DNA of 20,180 nucleotides from G020353235 sp035528295 (GTDB lineage: Bacteria; Chloroflexota; Dehalococcoidia; Dehalococcoidales; JAUYDJ01). Location: positions 1 through 20,180 of the forward strand of contig DATKYY010000043.1 in the NCBI GenBank assembly GCA_035528295.1. The letters are read 5' to 3'. Positions 6,565 through 14,935 of the stretch are shown here, one piece after another. A program made the translations under genes and the position numbers. Numbering within the stretch: the stretch's first letter is position 1; every line of letters begins with the position of its first letter. The notes under the pieces are model-generated. The model had not been told where the DNA came from, did no database searches, and saw only the letters and a list, made by a program, of their open reading frames with translations.

Positions 6565-8220
6565 GTGCCCCAGGCGGTTGAGCTTTTACGGCAGGGTAGG
6601 GGTGAAGAGTTATGGCAGATGTGCTGTGGCTATCTCACCCTTAACCTGGAGCAATTTATGACCATCCAGAAGCGCCTGCTGCTGGAGCAGCTGGAGCTAT
6701 TGAACCGGTCGAAACTGGGCAAGAAGGTTATGCGGGGGGCAAGGCCGGATAGTGTCGAGGAGTTCCGCGAAGAAGTACCGCTGACCGACTATGCTGACTA
6801 CTGCCCTGAGCTTGCCGAAAAGAGAGAAGACGGGCTGCCGGCCAAGCCGGCTATGTGGGTGCACAGCTCGGGCAGGTCGGGTGAATATCCCTGTAAATGG
6901 GTGCCGTTCACGCCCACCTTCTGCCGGGAGATGAGCACCATAATGTACGGTATCGGCATGCTCTCCTGCTCCCGGGGTTGGGGTGATACCGACGGGTTTC
7001 CGACGCGTCCCCGGCTTATCTATACGGTAGCCCCTCGGCCCTATGTGACCGGTGCCATGGCGAGCATGCTGGAGCAACAGACCCCCATCGCCTATCTACC
7101 GGCTTTGGAAGAAGCCGAAGAGCTGTCTTTTGAGGAGAGAGTAAGGCTCGGTTTTAAGCAGGCGCTATCCCAGGGGCTTGATTACTTCTTCGGCTTATCT
7201 CTGGTGCTGGTTACGGTGGGGGACAAGTTCAGCCAGCCCGCCGGCAGCAAGATAGACATCCGCCCCCTCCTCTCCCAGCCCAGAGCGCTGTTCCGCCTGG
7301 CGAAGGGACTGACCAAGAGCAAATTAGCCCGGCGCCCGTTGCTGCCCCGGGACCTGTGGTCGGTAAAGGGCATCATGAGTGGCGGTCTGGATAGCGGGGT
7401 GTACAAAGACAGGATAAAAGAGCTCTGGGGGAGATACCCCCTGGATACTTATACCGGTACTGAGGGTGGTATCATGGCTACCCAGACCTGGGACTATGAC
7501 GGTATGGCCTTTGTTCCCCATCTCAATTTCCTGGAGTTTATACCGGAAGAGGAGCATTTGAAGTGGCAGCTAGACCACAGCTATCAGCCCAGGGCGCTCT
7601 TGCTTGATGAGGTAAAAGCCGGGGAGAACTATGAGATAGTTATCACCAACTTTCACGGTGGGGCTATGGTCAGATATAGGCCGGGTGATATGATAAGAAT
7701 AACCTCCCTGCGGAATGAGAACCTGGGTATTGATATCCCGCAGATGGTCTTTGAGCGGCGGGCGGATGACCTGCTCGATTTCGTTTTTATTCGGCTGACG
7801 GAAAAGACCGTCTGGCAGGCGATAGAGCGTACCGGTATCCCTTATCAGGATTGGACGGCTTACAAGAAAGCCGGGGAGCCGGTGCTGAGCATCTTTATTG
7901 AACTTAAAGATGGCTATGAGGGTAACGAGGCGGGTGTAGCCTCAGCCGTCCACGAGCAGATTATCAGATCAGATAGTGATAGAGATACCAGCTCGCTGAT
8001 TCGTGACGATTTTGCCGATATGATTAATTTCAGAGTAGAGGTGAATCTACTCCCACGCGGTGCCTTTGCCAATTATACTGCCCAGAGGCAGGCTGAGGGT
8101 GCTGACCTGGCTCATCTCAAGCCGCCCCATATTAACCCCTCGGCAAAAGTGCTCTCTCTGCTGAGAGCCAGGCCCGAAGTGGCACCCAAAGTTGAGGCTG
8201 GAGCCGGGGCAATTCGCTAG
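6565..8220 (+). CDS. GH3-family acyl-adenylate amide ligase
   Basis: 551 residues, the length of GH3 enzymes of the ANL superfamily, which adenylate a carboxylate and pass it to an amino group. Visible landmarks: phosphate loop SSGRSGEYPCKWVPFTP (101-117), the ATP/acyl motif YTGTEGG (296-302), LNFLEFIP shortly after it, and the hinge-region YRPGD (371-375) followed by PQMVFERRADD. The protein has no signal peptide and is probably cytosolic. GTG 6565 is chosen because GGGAGG (6552-6557) stands 7 nt ahead. It is divergent from an HTH-fabF operon, which makes a fatty-acyl or related acid substrate conceivable, but the substrates of bacterial GH3 proteins are mostly unknown and nothing here fixes them. 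It follows a structured leader and a palindromic operator candidate. Confidence 0.82.
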   Translation: MPQAVELLRQGRGEELWQMCCGYLTLNLEQFMTIQKRLLLEQLELLNRSKLGKKVMRGARPDSVEEFREEVPLTDYADYCPELAEKREDGLPAKPAMWVHSSGRSGEYPCKWVPFTPTFCREMSTIMYGIGMLSCSRGWGDTDGFPTRPRLIYTVAPRPYVTGAMASMLEQQTPIAYLPALEEAEELSFEERVRLGFKQALSQGLDYFFGLSLVLVTVGDKFSQPAGSKIDIRPLLSQPRALFRLAKGLTKSKLARRPLLPRDLWSVKGIMSGGLDSGVYKDRIKELWGRYPLDTYTGTEGGIMATQTWDYDGMAFVPHLNFLEFIPEEEHLKWQLDHSYQPRALLLDEVKAGENYEIVITNFHGGAMVRYRPGDMIRITSLRNENLGIDIPQMVFERRADDLLDFVFIRLTEKTVWQAIERTGIPYQDWTAYKKAGEPVLSIFIELKDGYEGNEAGVASAVHEQIIRSDSDRDTSSLIRDDFADMINFRVEVNLLPRGAFANYTAQRQAEGADLAHLKPPHINPSAKVLSLLRARPEVAPKVEAGAGAIR

Positions 8221-8223
8221 TAC

Positions 8224-8245
8224 TTTAGTCTACCCCCTTTAGTCT
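8224..8245 (+). repeat. Short direct repeat TTTAGTCT x2
   Basis: TTTAGTCT occurs at 8224-8231 and 8238-8245, 14 bp apart, just after the GH3 stop and 18 bp before the -35 box of the cyclic-di-GMP gene. A position upstream of -35 would suit an activator, but eight bases repeated twice may be chance. Confidence 0.3.
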
Positions 8246-8262
8246 GCTTACCTTGGTTTCAC

Positions 8263-8291
8263 TTGACACCTGTCCAAATTGGGGCGATAAT
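8263..8291 (+). promoter_or_regulatory. Strong sigma70-type promoter placing the start codon at the 5' end
   Basis: TTGACA (8263-8268), 17 bp, GATAAT (8286-8291): 11 of 12 consensus bases at ideal spacing. Transcription would begin at about 8298, three bases before the ATG at 8301. No Shine-Dalgarno sequence precedes that ATG, so the mRNA is probably leaderless. Confidence 0.75.
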
Positions 8292-8300
8292 TGCCTCGCA

Positions 8301-11300
8301 ATGAATATCTATACCCTTTTCCCGTTAATTGCCACTGTTGCCTATATCCCGCTGCTAATCACTACCATTAGCAGTCGTCCCTGGCAGAGACGGCACAGGC
8401 TCTTTGTCCTGTTTCTCATTTCAGCCATGATGTGGAGCCTCACCGATGTCTTTCTGCGCAGTAATGTCTTCCCGGAGCATAGTCTCCTTTTACTTAAACT
8501 CCTTCTCGTTATGATCACCTGGATGGGGGTGCAATTCCACTGCTTTACGACCTCTTTCTTTGCCCCCGGTGAGGGGCGGTGGCTGCCCTTCGCCTACGCT
8601 TCACTGGCGGTAGTTATCGCTCTGGTGGCGCTGGGTTATGTCGGCGATGCGGTGGTTCCGGCTAACGGCGATAGGCTCTATCTTGATTACGGTAGAGGCG
8701 TCATTTTCATAGCTATACCCCTGCTGACCTTTGTTGCCCGGAACCTGTATCTTTTCGGGAAGAGATTAAAGACTTTAGATAATCCGGTGCTATATAATCA
8801 GGTCTTATCGCTGATGCTCGGCATCTCCGTGCTGAGTTTATTTATTTTAGGTGCCGTCCTTCCCTGGGGAAGGGAATTTCCGGTAAGTCACTTCGGCAAC
8901 CTAATCAACGCCTTGATACTCAGTTACGCCGTCATCAGGCACGAGTTGGTGGACATCAGGGTTGTTTTGCGGCGGGGTTTGGAGTGGGTCAGCCTGGGTA
9001 TTATCGGCATTGGCAGTTACGTGATGTTGCTGATTTCCCTCCATATTGTCTTCCACTTCGAGCTTAGCTTGACGGCCACCTTTATCGCTACCCTGCTGGC
9101 CATAGTGGTGGCTCTCTTTGTTTATAAACTGCGTGACTATCTCTTTATCACGGTGAGCAAGGCTTTTCTGGGGCGGAGCTATGATTACCGCCAGAAGTTA
9201 ACCGGTTTTGCCAATAAGAAGATACACCATGTTTTCAGCCTCAGGGAGCAGGGCAGCGAGTTGCTTGAGCTGGTTACCAAAGCGGTTGGCTCCAAATGGG
9301 CATCGCTCTTATTTGTTGAGATTGGCAGCCAGCATTTCACCACTCAGTTCGTTGAGCCCCAGGGGCCCGACAATCCGCTGTCTGGCCTGAGGCTGACCGG
9401 CACCAACCCTATCGTGGAGTATCTGGAACGGGAACAGAAGCTGTTGACCAGGGAAAATCTGACTATTTTAGCTGAGTTCCGCAGTCTGTGGGAGTCGGAA
9501 AAGGGGGAAATCACCGCCAAGGAAATAGATCTTTTTGTGCCTCTGGTAAGCCGTGACCGGTTAATCGGCATTCTGGTGCTGGGCAAAAAGGAATCGGGCA
9601 AGTATTCCCTGGAAGACCTGAATCTGCTTGAGGAGATTACCAGTCGAGTTGCGGTAAGTATTGAGAAAGAATACCTGCGGGAACAGCTCCACGAGCGTGA
9701 GGAAGAGCTGTCCATAATTAACCGCTCCAGTGCCATTATGACCTCCAGTCTGGATATCCAGGGAATATACGGCAGCTTTATTGAGGAACTGAAGAAGGTG
9801 GTCGACGTTGGCTGGGCGGCCATTGTCCTGATTGAACCGAATGACCTCTATTTTGTGGCACTGTCCTCCGAGATAGGCTCAGCCTGGCAGGTGGGGGAGC
9901 GCGTACCAATCAGGGGCTCGGCTACGGAATGGGTAGCCAAGCACCGAAAGGCTCTCGTTGAGCCGGATTTAGCCCAGGAATGCCGTTTTACTACCGGTAG
10001 CTACCATCTCCAGCAGGGAGTGCGCTCCATTGTGTACCTGCCGTTACTCGCTAAAGGTAGGGTTATCGGCAGTCTAATCGTGGCGAGCTGCCGACCGAAC
10101 GCCTATAACCCGCGCCAGGTGGCGCTCCTTGAGCAGCTGGCTTCCCAGATTGCTATGCCGGTGGAGAACTCCCAGCTATATGCTGAAGCTGAGGAGAGGG
10201 CTCGAACCGATGAAGTTACCGGGTTACTGAATCGCCGCGCTCTGGGTGAACTGATTGCCAGTGAAGTTAACCGGCACTCCCGTTATGGCGGTATTTTTTC
10301 CCTGATCATTCTTGACCTTGATTCTTTCAAAGTATTTAACGACAAATACGGGCATTTAGCCGGCGATAGGGTTCTCCAGCAAATTGGCAGTATCATGAAA
10401 AAGGCGATAAGAAGCGCTGACCAGGCTTTTCGCTATGGTGGAGACGAATTTGCCGTTCTCTTGCCCCACACCGGTGGTGAGGCTGCCCTTGAAGTAGCCG
10501 AGCGGCTTCGCCATCGGGTCGCTTCCGCAGTGGGCACGGGTGATGTGCCCATTACCGTCAGCCTTGGCCTGGCTACCTGGCCGATTGATGCTGTGGTGGC
10601 TGATGGAATTATTGCGGCGGCTGATGATGCCCTTTATCACGCCAAGCGAAGCGGGGGAAATCAGACTCAGCGGGCTTTAGTGGCGCTATCGTCTCCGGCA
10701 GAAGGCCGGGGGGATGGTACCCGCGCTGAAAGTGATGGCGCCTTAAGCACTATTTATTCTCTGGCGGCAACCGTAGATTCGCGGGAGCACCACTCCCGTA
10801 ATCACTCAAAAAGGGTAAGTGAATATGCTGTCGCCCTGGCGGAGGCGCTTAATCTGAAGCCAAAGGTAATCAGTAGACTGGAGACTTGTGCTTTACTGCA
10901 TGATGTTGGTAAGATTGGTGTTAGCGACGAGATACTGAATAAATGGGATAAACTGACCGAGGAGGAATGGATAGCGGTCAAGACTCACCCTGAGATAGGA
11001 GCGGCTATCGTCAGTCATGCCTTGCAACTAACTCCGTGTATAGAGGCTGTTTTATATCACCATGAGAGGTATGACGGCAGTGGCTACCCGGAAGGACTGA
11101 AGGGTGAAAATATACCCTTGCCGGCTCGTATATTAGGTGTAGCTGATGCCTTTGTCGCCATGACCTCGCCCCGTCCTTACTCCAGAGCCCTGTCCAATGA
11201 GGAAGCTGCCGAGGAGATAAAGCGAGGTGCCGGCAAGCAGTTTGACCCTGAGCTGGTTGAGGTATTCCTGGGCATTATTCAGGAGCGCGTCGGGGCGACT

Positions 11301-11324
11301 AAGGGGGAGGAGGTAAGCCGCTGA
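8301..11324 (+). CDS. Membrane-bound GAF-GAF-GGDEF-HD-GYP cyclic-di-GMP signalling protein
   Basis: 1007 residues. The N-terminal ~300 residues hold about nine membrane helices; the first seven resemble the seven-helix sensor found on histidine kinases (HisKA_7TM). Two GAF domains follow (about 320-465 and 485-640), then a GGDEF domain (about 635-795) and an HD-GYP domain (about 820-985). The diguanylate cyclase site GGDEF (713-717) and inhibitory site RSAD (704-707, five residues before it) are intact. The HD-GYP phosphodiesterase has H867-D868, HHE (920-922) and GYP (928-930). Both making and breaking of cyclic-di-GMP are thus possible. The frame opens earlier at TTG 8253, but that lies upstream of the promoter; ATG 8301 begins just before the first helix and is preferred. 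The next gene, a response regulator, starts 3 bp after the stop. A link to the flanking pilus genes is inference. Confidence 0.92.
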   Translation: MNIYTLFPLIATVAYIPLLITTISSRPWQRRHRLFVLFLISAMMWSLTDVFLRSNVFPEHSLLLLKLLLVMITWMGVQFHCFTTSFFAPGEGRWLPFAYASLAVVIALVALGYVGDAVVPANGDRLYLDYGRGVIFIAIPLLTFVARNLYLFGKRLKTLDNPVLYNQVLSLMLGISVLSLFILGAVLPWGREFPVSHFGNLINALILSYAVIRHELVDIRVVLRRGLEWVSLGIIGIGSYVMLLISLHIVFHFELSLTATFIATLLAIVVALFVYKLRDYLFITVSKAFLGRSYDYRQKLTGFANKKIHHVFSLREQGSELLELVTKAVGSKWASLLFVEIGSQHFTTQFVEPQGPDNPLSGLRLTGTNPIVEYLEREQKLLTRENLTILAEFRSLWESEKGEITAKEIDLFVPLVSRDRLIGILVLGKKESGKYSLEDLNLLEEITSRVAVSIEKEYLREQLHEREEELSIINRSSAIMTSSLDIQGIYGSFIEELKKVVDVGWAAIVLIEPNDLYFVALSSEIGSAWQVGERVPIRGSATEWVAKHRKALVEPDLAQECRFTTGSYHLQQGVRSIVYLPLLAKGRVIGSLIVASCRPNAYNPRQVALLEQLASQIAMPVENSQLYAEAEERARTDEVTGLLNRRALGELIASEVNRHSRYGGIFSLIILDLDSFKVFNDKYGHLAGDRVLQQIGSIMKKAIRSADQAFRYGGDEFAVLLPHTGGEAALEVAERLRHRVASAVGTGDVPITVSLGLATWPIDAVVADGIIAAADDALYHAKRSGGNQTQRALVALSSPAEGRGDGTRAESDGALSTIYSLAATVDSREHHSRNHSKRVSEYAVALAEALNLKPKVISRLETCALLHDVGKIGVSDEILNKWDKLTEEEWIAVKTHPEIGAAIVSHALQLTPCIEAVLYHHERYDGSGYPEGLKGENIPLPARILGVADAFVAMTSPRPYSRALSNEEAAEEIKRGAGKQFDPELVEVFLGIIQERVGATKGEEVSR

Positions 11325-11326
11325 TT

Positions 11327-12001
11327 ATGAATAAGATAAGAGTCATTATGGTTAGCCAGCAATCCCTTTTTCGGCAGGGGATAGAGCATTCCCTCTCCGA
11401 GATGAGGGATATCGTGATTTCAGAGGCGGCTGAGGTCAATGACAAACTGCTCTCCGAGATAGAAAACCTGCCGCCTGATGTAGCCCTGGTGGACATTGAT
11501 GGGCCATCTGATAATGGGCTGACTCTGGCCCGGCGAATAAAACAGCGCTCACCAAGCATTGCGGTGGTGGTGCTTACCTCTAACCCGAGCGATGCCCAGC
11601 TCTTTCTGTCACTGAAAGCCCAGGCGGCTGCCTACTTGAATAAAGAAGTCACCGCTGATGAGCTGGCTAATATCATCAGGCGCGTGTCTTATGGTGAGCA
11701 TCCCATAAATGAAAGCCTTGCCAACCGGCCCAAAGTGGCGGAACAGGTGCTGCACCAGTTTCAGGAGCTCTCCTGGCGAACCGAGGCTGAGGGCTTTATT
11801 TCACCACTCACCCCGAGGGAGCGGGAAATCCTCAATTATATCGCTCAGGGATATCCTAACAAGCAGATTGCGGCTGAACTGAATATCAGCGAGCAGACTA
11901 TTAAGAATCACGTTACCTCAATCCTGCGCAAGCTGAATGCTAATGCCCGCACCGAGGCAGTAGTAGTTGCTATCAAGCAGGGCTTAATCTCTATTACCTA
12001 G
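11327..12001 (+). CDS. LuxR/NarL-type response regulator with degenerate receiver
   Basis: 224 residues: receiver domain (1-125) and C-terminal LuxR helix-turn-helix (about 160-222, with LTPREREILNYIAQG and IAAELNISEQTIKNHV). The receiver keeps the phosphoacceptor position D56 (ALVDID), T84 and K106, but the acidic metal-binding pair that normally reads DDH after the first strand is SQQ (10-12). Without it, Mg-dependent phosphorylation is doubtful. It starts 3 bp after the cyclic-di-GMP gene and is co-transcribed, so it may act in that pathway. The VpsT-type cyclic-di-GMP motif W[FLM][TS]R is absent (WRTE is at 150-153). The ribosome site is GGAGGAGG inside the end of the previous gene, rather far (about 13 nt) from the ATG. 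It is clearly a DNA-binding regulator; its signal is uncertain. Confidence 0.88.
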   Translation: MNKIRVIMVSQQSLFRQGIEHSLSEMRDIVISEAAEVNDKLLSEIENLPPDVALVDIDGPSDNGLTLARRIKQRSPSIAVVVLTSNPSDAQLFLSLKAQAAAYLNKEVTADELANIIRRVSYGEHPINESLANRPKVAEQVLHQFQELSWRTEAEGFISPLTPREREILNYIAQGYPNKQIAAELNISEQTIKNHVTSILRKLNANARTEAVVVAIKQGLISIT

Positions 12002-12021
12002 ACTCCCATGCCTTGAGGCGC

Positions 12022-12849
12022 TTATCTCTCCAGCAGGAATCTATTTATGGCGGCAGCCACCCCGCTGTGGTCAATATCAAGAGTAGTGTAGTCAGCCACT
12101 TTCTTGACCTCATCAGGGGCGTTGCCCATCGCAATTGCCAGGCCGGCGGTGGCAAGTAAAGAGATATCGTTGCTGCCATCCCCGACGGCAATGACCTCAG
12201 CGAGGGATATCCCCAGATGTGAAGCCAGTATTTCCAGGGCTTTTCCCTTGGATACCCCGGGGGCAAGCAGATTGATAAAATTAACGCCGGGGTAAGCCGG
12301 TGTTCTTGCCCAGGAAAAGTGGAGGCTATCCCCGAACTGTTGACAGAAACGCCGCGCCCTTGCCGCCTCTTCCGGAGTGGTGGTCACCAGCCCCCCTTTA
12401 ATGATTCTTGCCTTCTCCCAGAGGTTGGTGAAATCGGCTATGGTTGCCTCGACATCAAAGAACTGGCGGTGGGCTTCGGTTGACCAGGTCTCTCTCTCGG
12501 TAAAGTAGTCGGTCACCGTAAAAAGCTCAAGGTCCAGATTGTGGGTATGAGCCAGTTCCACCATTTGTTTCACCACCGCTTTGCTAATCGGCTGCACGTA
12601 GAGCTCCTGGCTGTGGTCGGGGCTGCTTACCAGAGCGCCATCAAATGTTATGTGATAGCTGTTCAGGGATAGCTGTCGGATAATATTGAGGCAGGCTTTG
12701 AGCACCCGGCCGGTGGACAGGGAAACGCCTACTCCCAGATCCTGGGCTTTAGCCAGGGCGGCTCTGTCCTCGGCAGAAATCTTGCCGTACCTGTTTACCA
12801 GCGTGCCGTCAACATCGACCACTAAAAGCTTATAGCAATTACTTATCAA
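12022..12849 (-). CDS. HAD superfamily IIB (Cof-type) phosphatase
   Basis: 275 residues with all four HAD motifs: I, DVDGTL with D12 and D14; II, LSTGR around T46; III, K201 in SKGKAL; IV, GDGSND (223-228). The large C2-type cap between motifs II and III and the length place it in the Cof / sugar-phosphate phosphatase group; archaeal-type phosphoglycolate phosphatases are a close alternative. It is a soluble enzyme that removes phosphate from a small metabolite; the substrate cannot be read from sequence. The start is TTG 12849, with AAAGGG 7 nt upstream; no ATG exists between the upstream in-frame stop and motif I. It stands alone, converging with the response regulator (20-bp gap) and diverging from the histidine kinase. 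Confidence 0.88.
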   Translation of the reverse strand: MISNCYKLLVVDVDGTLVNRYGKISAEDRAALAKAQDLGVGVSLSTGRVLKACLNIIRQLSLNSYHITFDGALVSSPDHSQELYVQPISKAVVKQMVELAHTHNLDLELFTVTDYFTERETWSTEAHRQFFDVEATIADFTNLWEKARIIKGGLVTTTPEEAARARRFCQQFGDSLHFSWARTPAYPGVNFINLLAPGVSKGKALEILASHLGISLAEVIAVGDGSNDISLLATAGLAIAMGNAPDEVKKVADYTTLDIDHSGVAAAINRFLLER

Positions 12850-12936
12850 CTTTATGCCCTTTAGCCTCTTTGACTAATTCTACCCAAAACCGGCTCCCAT
12901 CAGCAAATAGTGAAGCCGTGTTCAGGCTCATTCTAC

Positions 12937-12966
12937 TTGACATATATAGCCAAGATGGCTTAGTTT
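12937..12966 (+). promoter_or_regulatory. Candidate promoter of the histidine kinase operon
   Basis: TTGACA (12937-12942) is perfect; the best -10 candidates are weak (TAGTTT at 12961-12966 with an 18-bp spacer). A small inverted repeat, AGCCA-AGA-TGGCT (12948-12960), fills the spacer. A perfect -35 with a poor -10 and a palindrome between would suit an activated promoter. The ATG at 12983 follows with its own ribosome site. Confidence 0.5.
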
Positions 12967-12982
12967 TATAGCGGAGAAGAAA

Positions 12983-14158
12983 ATGCCGAGCACTTATGAA
13001 AAAGAAGCATACCAGTTTCTGGCTGCCTATCGCTTTTTGGCTTACGCTCTGGCGGTTATGTTCACGCAGGTGGTGCCGGCACTCAGTATGCCGGCAATAC
13101 CGGAGTTTCATCTCTACATAGTCCTGGCCATACTCGGCATCTATACCATCCTGAAGGTCTTCTCTCCTCTCCGCTGGCGGGAGAGGAGTCCGATGACCTA
13201 TCTGATTCTAATCGGTGATTTTGTGCTCTGCGTCTCTCTGGTTATTGCCACTAATGGACTAAATAGCAGCTTCCTGCTCTATTCGCTTACGCCCATCATG
13301 ACCGCCGCCCTTCTCTTTGAGGAGAGAATCTCCCTCTCTCTGGCCGCCATTGCCTCCCTCTCCCTTTCCATCACTCACCTGACGTTGAATCCGTACCTGA
13401 AAATGATTGCCTGGATTATGCAGGGGCATAACCTCACCCTGCTCATTGTCTATACCCTTTTCTGTTTTGTGGTGGCGGCGGTGCCTTACCGCATTAACCT
13501 GAACATACGTCGGCGCATCGAGAGAGAGGCGATTATTCAGGAGCGCCGCCGAATTGCCCGGGAGATACACGATGGCGTTGCCCAGTCACTCGGTTACCTC
13601 AATCTGAAGACCAAGCAGGTAAGCGATTTGGTTACTTCCCACGAGACTATGAAGGCGCTTAACGAGCTTGTCGATGTCAGAAAGATAGTGCAGGATACCT
13701 ATGAGGATATCCGGGAATCCATTGACCAGTTGAGCACCGAGATAAAAAACCTGCCCATAATACCCGCCCTGTCCAACTATACCAATGAATTTGGCAACAA
13801 TAATGGCATCAATGTTCAGTTTAAAGCCGCCAAGGGCTTTCCCAACCTTTCCCCGGTGGCTGAGCTGCAGTTACTGCGCATCGTCCAGGAGGCGCTGACC
13901 AATGTCAGGAGACACGCCCTGGCCAGTGAGGTAGGGGTTAAGCTGGAGAATACCCGTGAGGCGGTGACAATGAAAATCAAAGACAACGGGCACGGTTTCA
14001 TCCTGTCCGACCTGGAAAAAGCCCCGCCCGGCTACCACGGGCTGGCTATCATCAAAGAGAGGGCTGAGGGGCTGGGTGGTAGTCTGGAGATTACCTCTAC
14101 CCCCCAGAAGGGGACGGAGCTGAAAGTCACCCTGCCTCTGGAGAAAGTGAGGCTGTGA
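12983..14158 (+). CDS. NarL/DesK-type sensor histidine kinase
   Basis: 391 residues. About six membrane helices cover residues 15-170 with very short loops, so the sensor is probably within the membrane. A linker helix leads to the HisKA_3 dimerisation domain with phosphoacceptor H196 in REIHDGVAQSLG. The ATPase domain has the N box EALTNVRRHA (N307), G1 DNGHGF (334-339) and G2 around G353 (HGLAIIKERAEGLGG). The kinase would autophosphorylate and pass phosphate to the regulator encoded one base downstream. The ATG has GGAG 7 nt upstream. No extracellular sensing domain is present, like DesK-type kinases that sense membrane state; that comparison is structural only. Confidence 0.92.
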   Translation: MPSTYEKEAYQFLAAYRFLAYALAVMFTQVVPALSMPAIPEFHLYIVLAILGIYTILKVFSPLRWRERSPMTYLILIGDFVLCVSLVIATNGLNSSFLLYSLTPIMTAALLFEERISLSLAAIASLSLSITHLTLNPYLKMIAWIMQGHNLTLLIVYTLFCFVVAAVPYRINLNIRRRIEREAIIQERRRIAREIHDGVAQSLGYLNLKTKQVSDLVTSHETMKALNELVDVRKIVQDTYEDIRESIDQLSTEIKNLPIIPALSNYTNEFGNNNGINVQFKAAKGFPNLSPVAELQLLRIVQEALTNVRRHALASEVGVKLENTREAVTMKIKDNGHGFILSDLEKAPPGYHGLAIIKERAEGLGGSLEITSTPQKGTELKVTLPLEKVRL

Positions 14159-14159
14159 A

Positions 14160-14828
14160 GTGGAAGCGGTTAGAGTGCTCATCGTGGATGACCATAGCCT
14201 GTTTCGCCGTGGCATCGCCAGTGTCTTAAGCAATGAAAAAAGCCTGAAGGTAGTCGGGGAGGCGGCTGATGGGCTGGAGGCGATTGAAAAGACGAAGCAG
14301 ATTGCCCCGGATGTGATTCTGATGGACCTCAGTATGCCACGCTGCAGCGGGCTGGAAGCTATTCAAGCCATCCAGACCGAGATGCCCCAGATTAATATTC
14401 TGGTCCTGACTGTTTCGGAGATGGAAGCTGACCTTCTTGCCGCCGTAAAATATGGTGCCCGCGGCTACCTGCTGAAGAAGGCGGAGCCGGAAGAGCTGAT
14501 TCACGCCATCACTCATATTGCCCAGGGTGGAGTGATAATTTCACCCCTGATGGCCGCCAAGCTGCTTACCGAGTTCAAGGAACTCAGTGCCGGGGTGAAA
14601 AAGAAGCCCAGCGAGAAAGCTGAAGCTGACCTGAGCCCGCGGGAGGATGAGGTGCTGCGCCTGGTGGCGCAGGGGGCGACCAATCGGGAAATCGCTGACT
14701 CCCTGTTTATCTCGGAGAACACGGTAAAGACCCACCTGAAGAATATTATGGAGAAGCTACACCTGGCCAACCGGAGTCAGGCGACGGCTTACGCGGTTAA
14801 GAAGGGGCTGATTCAGAATAAAGACTAA
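14160..14828 (+). CDS. NarL/LuxR-type response regulator
   Basis: 222 residues. The receiver is intact: D10-D11 (IVDDHSLFRRG), phosphoacceptor D56 (VILMDLSMP), T84 and K106. The LuxR-type helix-turn-helix occupies about 155-218 (LSPREDEVLRLVAQG, then IADSLFISENTVKTHL). It starts at GTG 14160, one base after the kinase stop, with GAGG 7 nt ahead, so it is the cognate partner of that kinase. Same architecture and nearly the same length as the degenerate regulator at 11327, giving a useful contrast. Targets are unknown; the pilin promoter about 110 bp downstream is a nearby possibility. Confidence 0.93.
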   Translation: MEAVRVLIVDDHSLFRRGIASVLSNEKSLKVVGEAADGLEAIEKTKQIAPDVILMDLSMPRCSGLEAIQAIQTEMPQINILVLTVSEMEADLLAAVKYGARGYLLKKAEPEELIHAITHIAQGGVIISPLMAAKLLTEFKELSAGVKKKPSEKAEADLSPREDEVLRLVAQGATNREIADSLFISENTVKTHLKNIMEKLHLANRSQATAYAVKKGLIQNKD

Positions 14829-14834
14829 GTGAGC

Positions 14835-14890
14835 CGGTAAGGCTTACCGTCAGCTACGGAAAGTTGCTTACTCACCCATCTTACTCACCC
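14835..14890. repeat. Small palindrome and direct repeats after the response regulator
   Basis: CGGTAAG-G-CTTACCG (14835-14849) is a 15-bp palindrome without a T tract. The 11-base CTTACTCACCC occurs at 14867-14877 and again at 14880-14890, a 13-bp period. They lie 46-100 bp upstream of the pilin -35 box. Both could be regulator sites for pilin expression; neither is a convincing terminator. Confidence 0.4.
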
Positions 14891-14935
14891 GAAAGTGCTA
14901 GTCTCCCCCCGTACTAAAATCACCCCCTTGCAGGA

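Noticed and set aside
11774..11785. WRTE in the degenerate regulator as a VpsT-like cyclic-di-GMP motif
   Set aside because: The VpsT motif is W[FLM][TS]R; here the second and fourth residues do not fit.
14835..14849. Palindrome after the response regulator as a terminator
   Set aside because: Only five to six usable pairs and no T tract; listed as a repeat instead.
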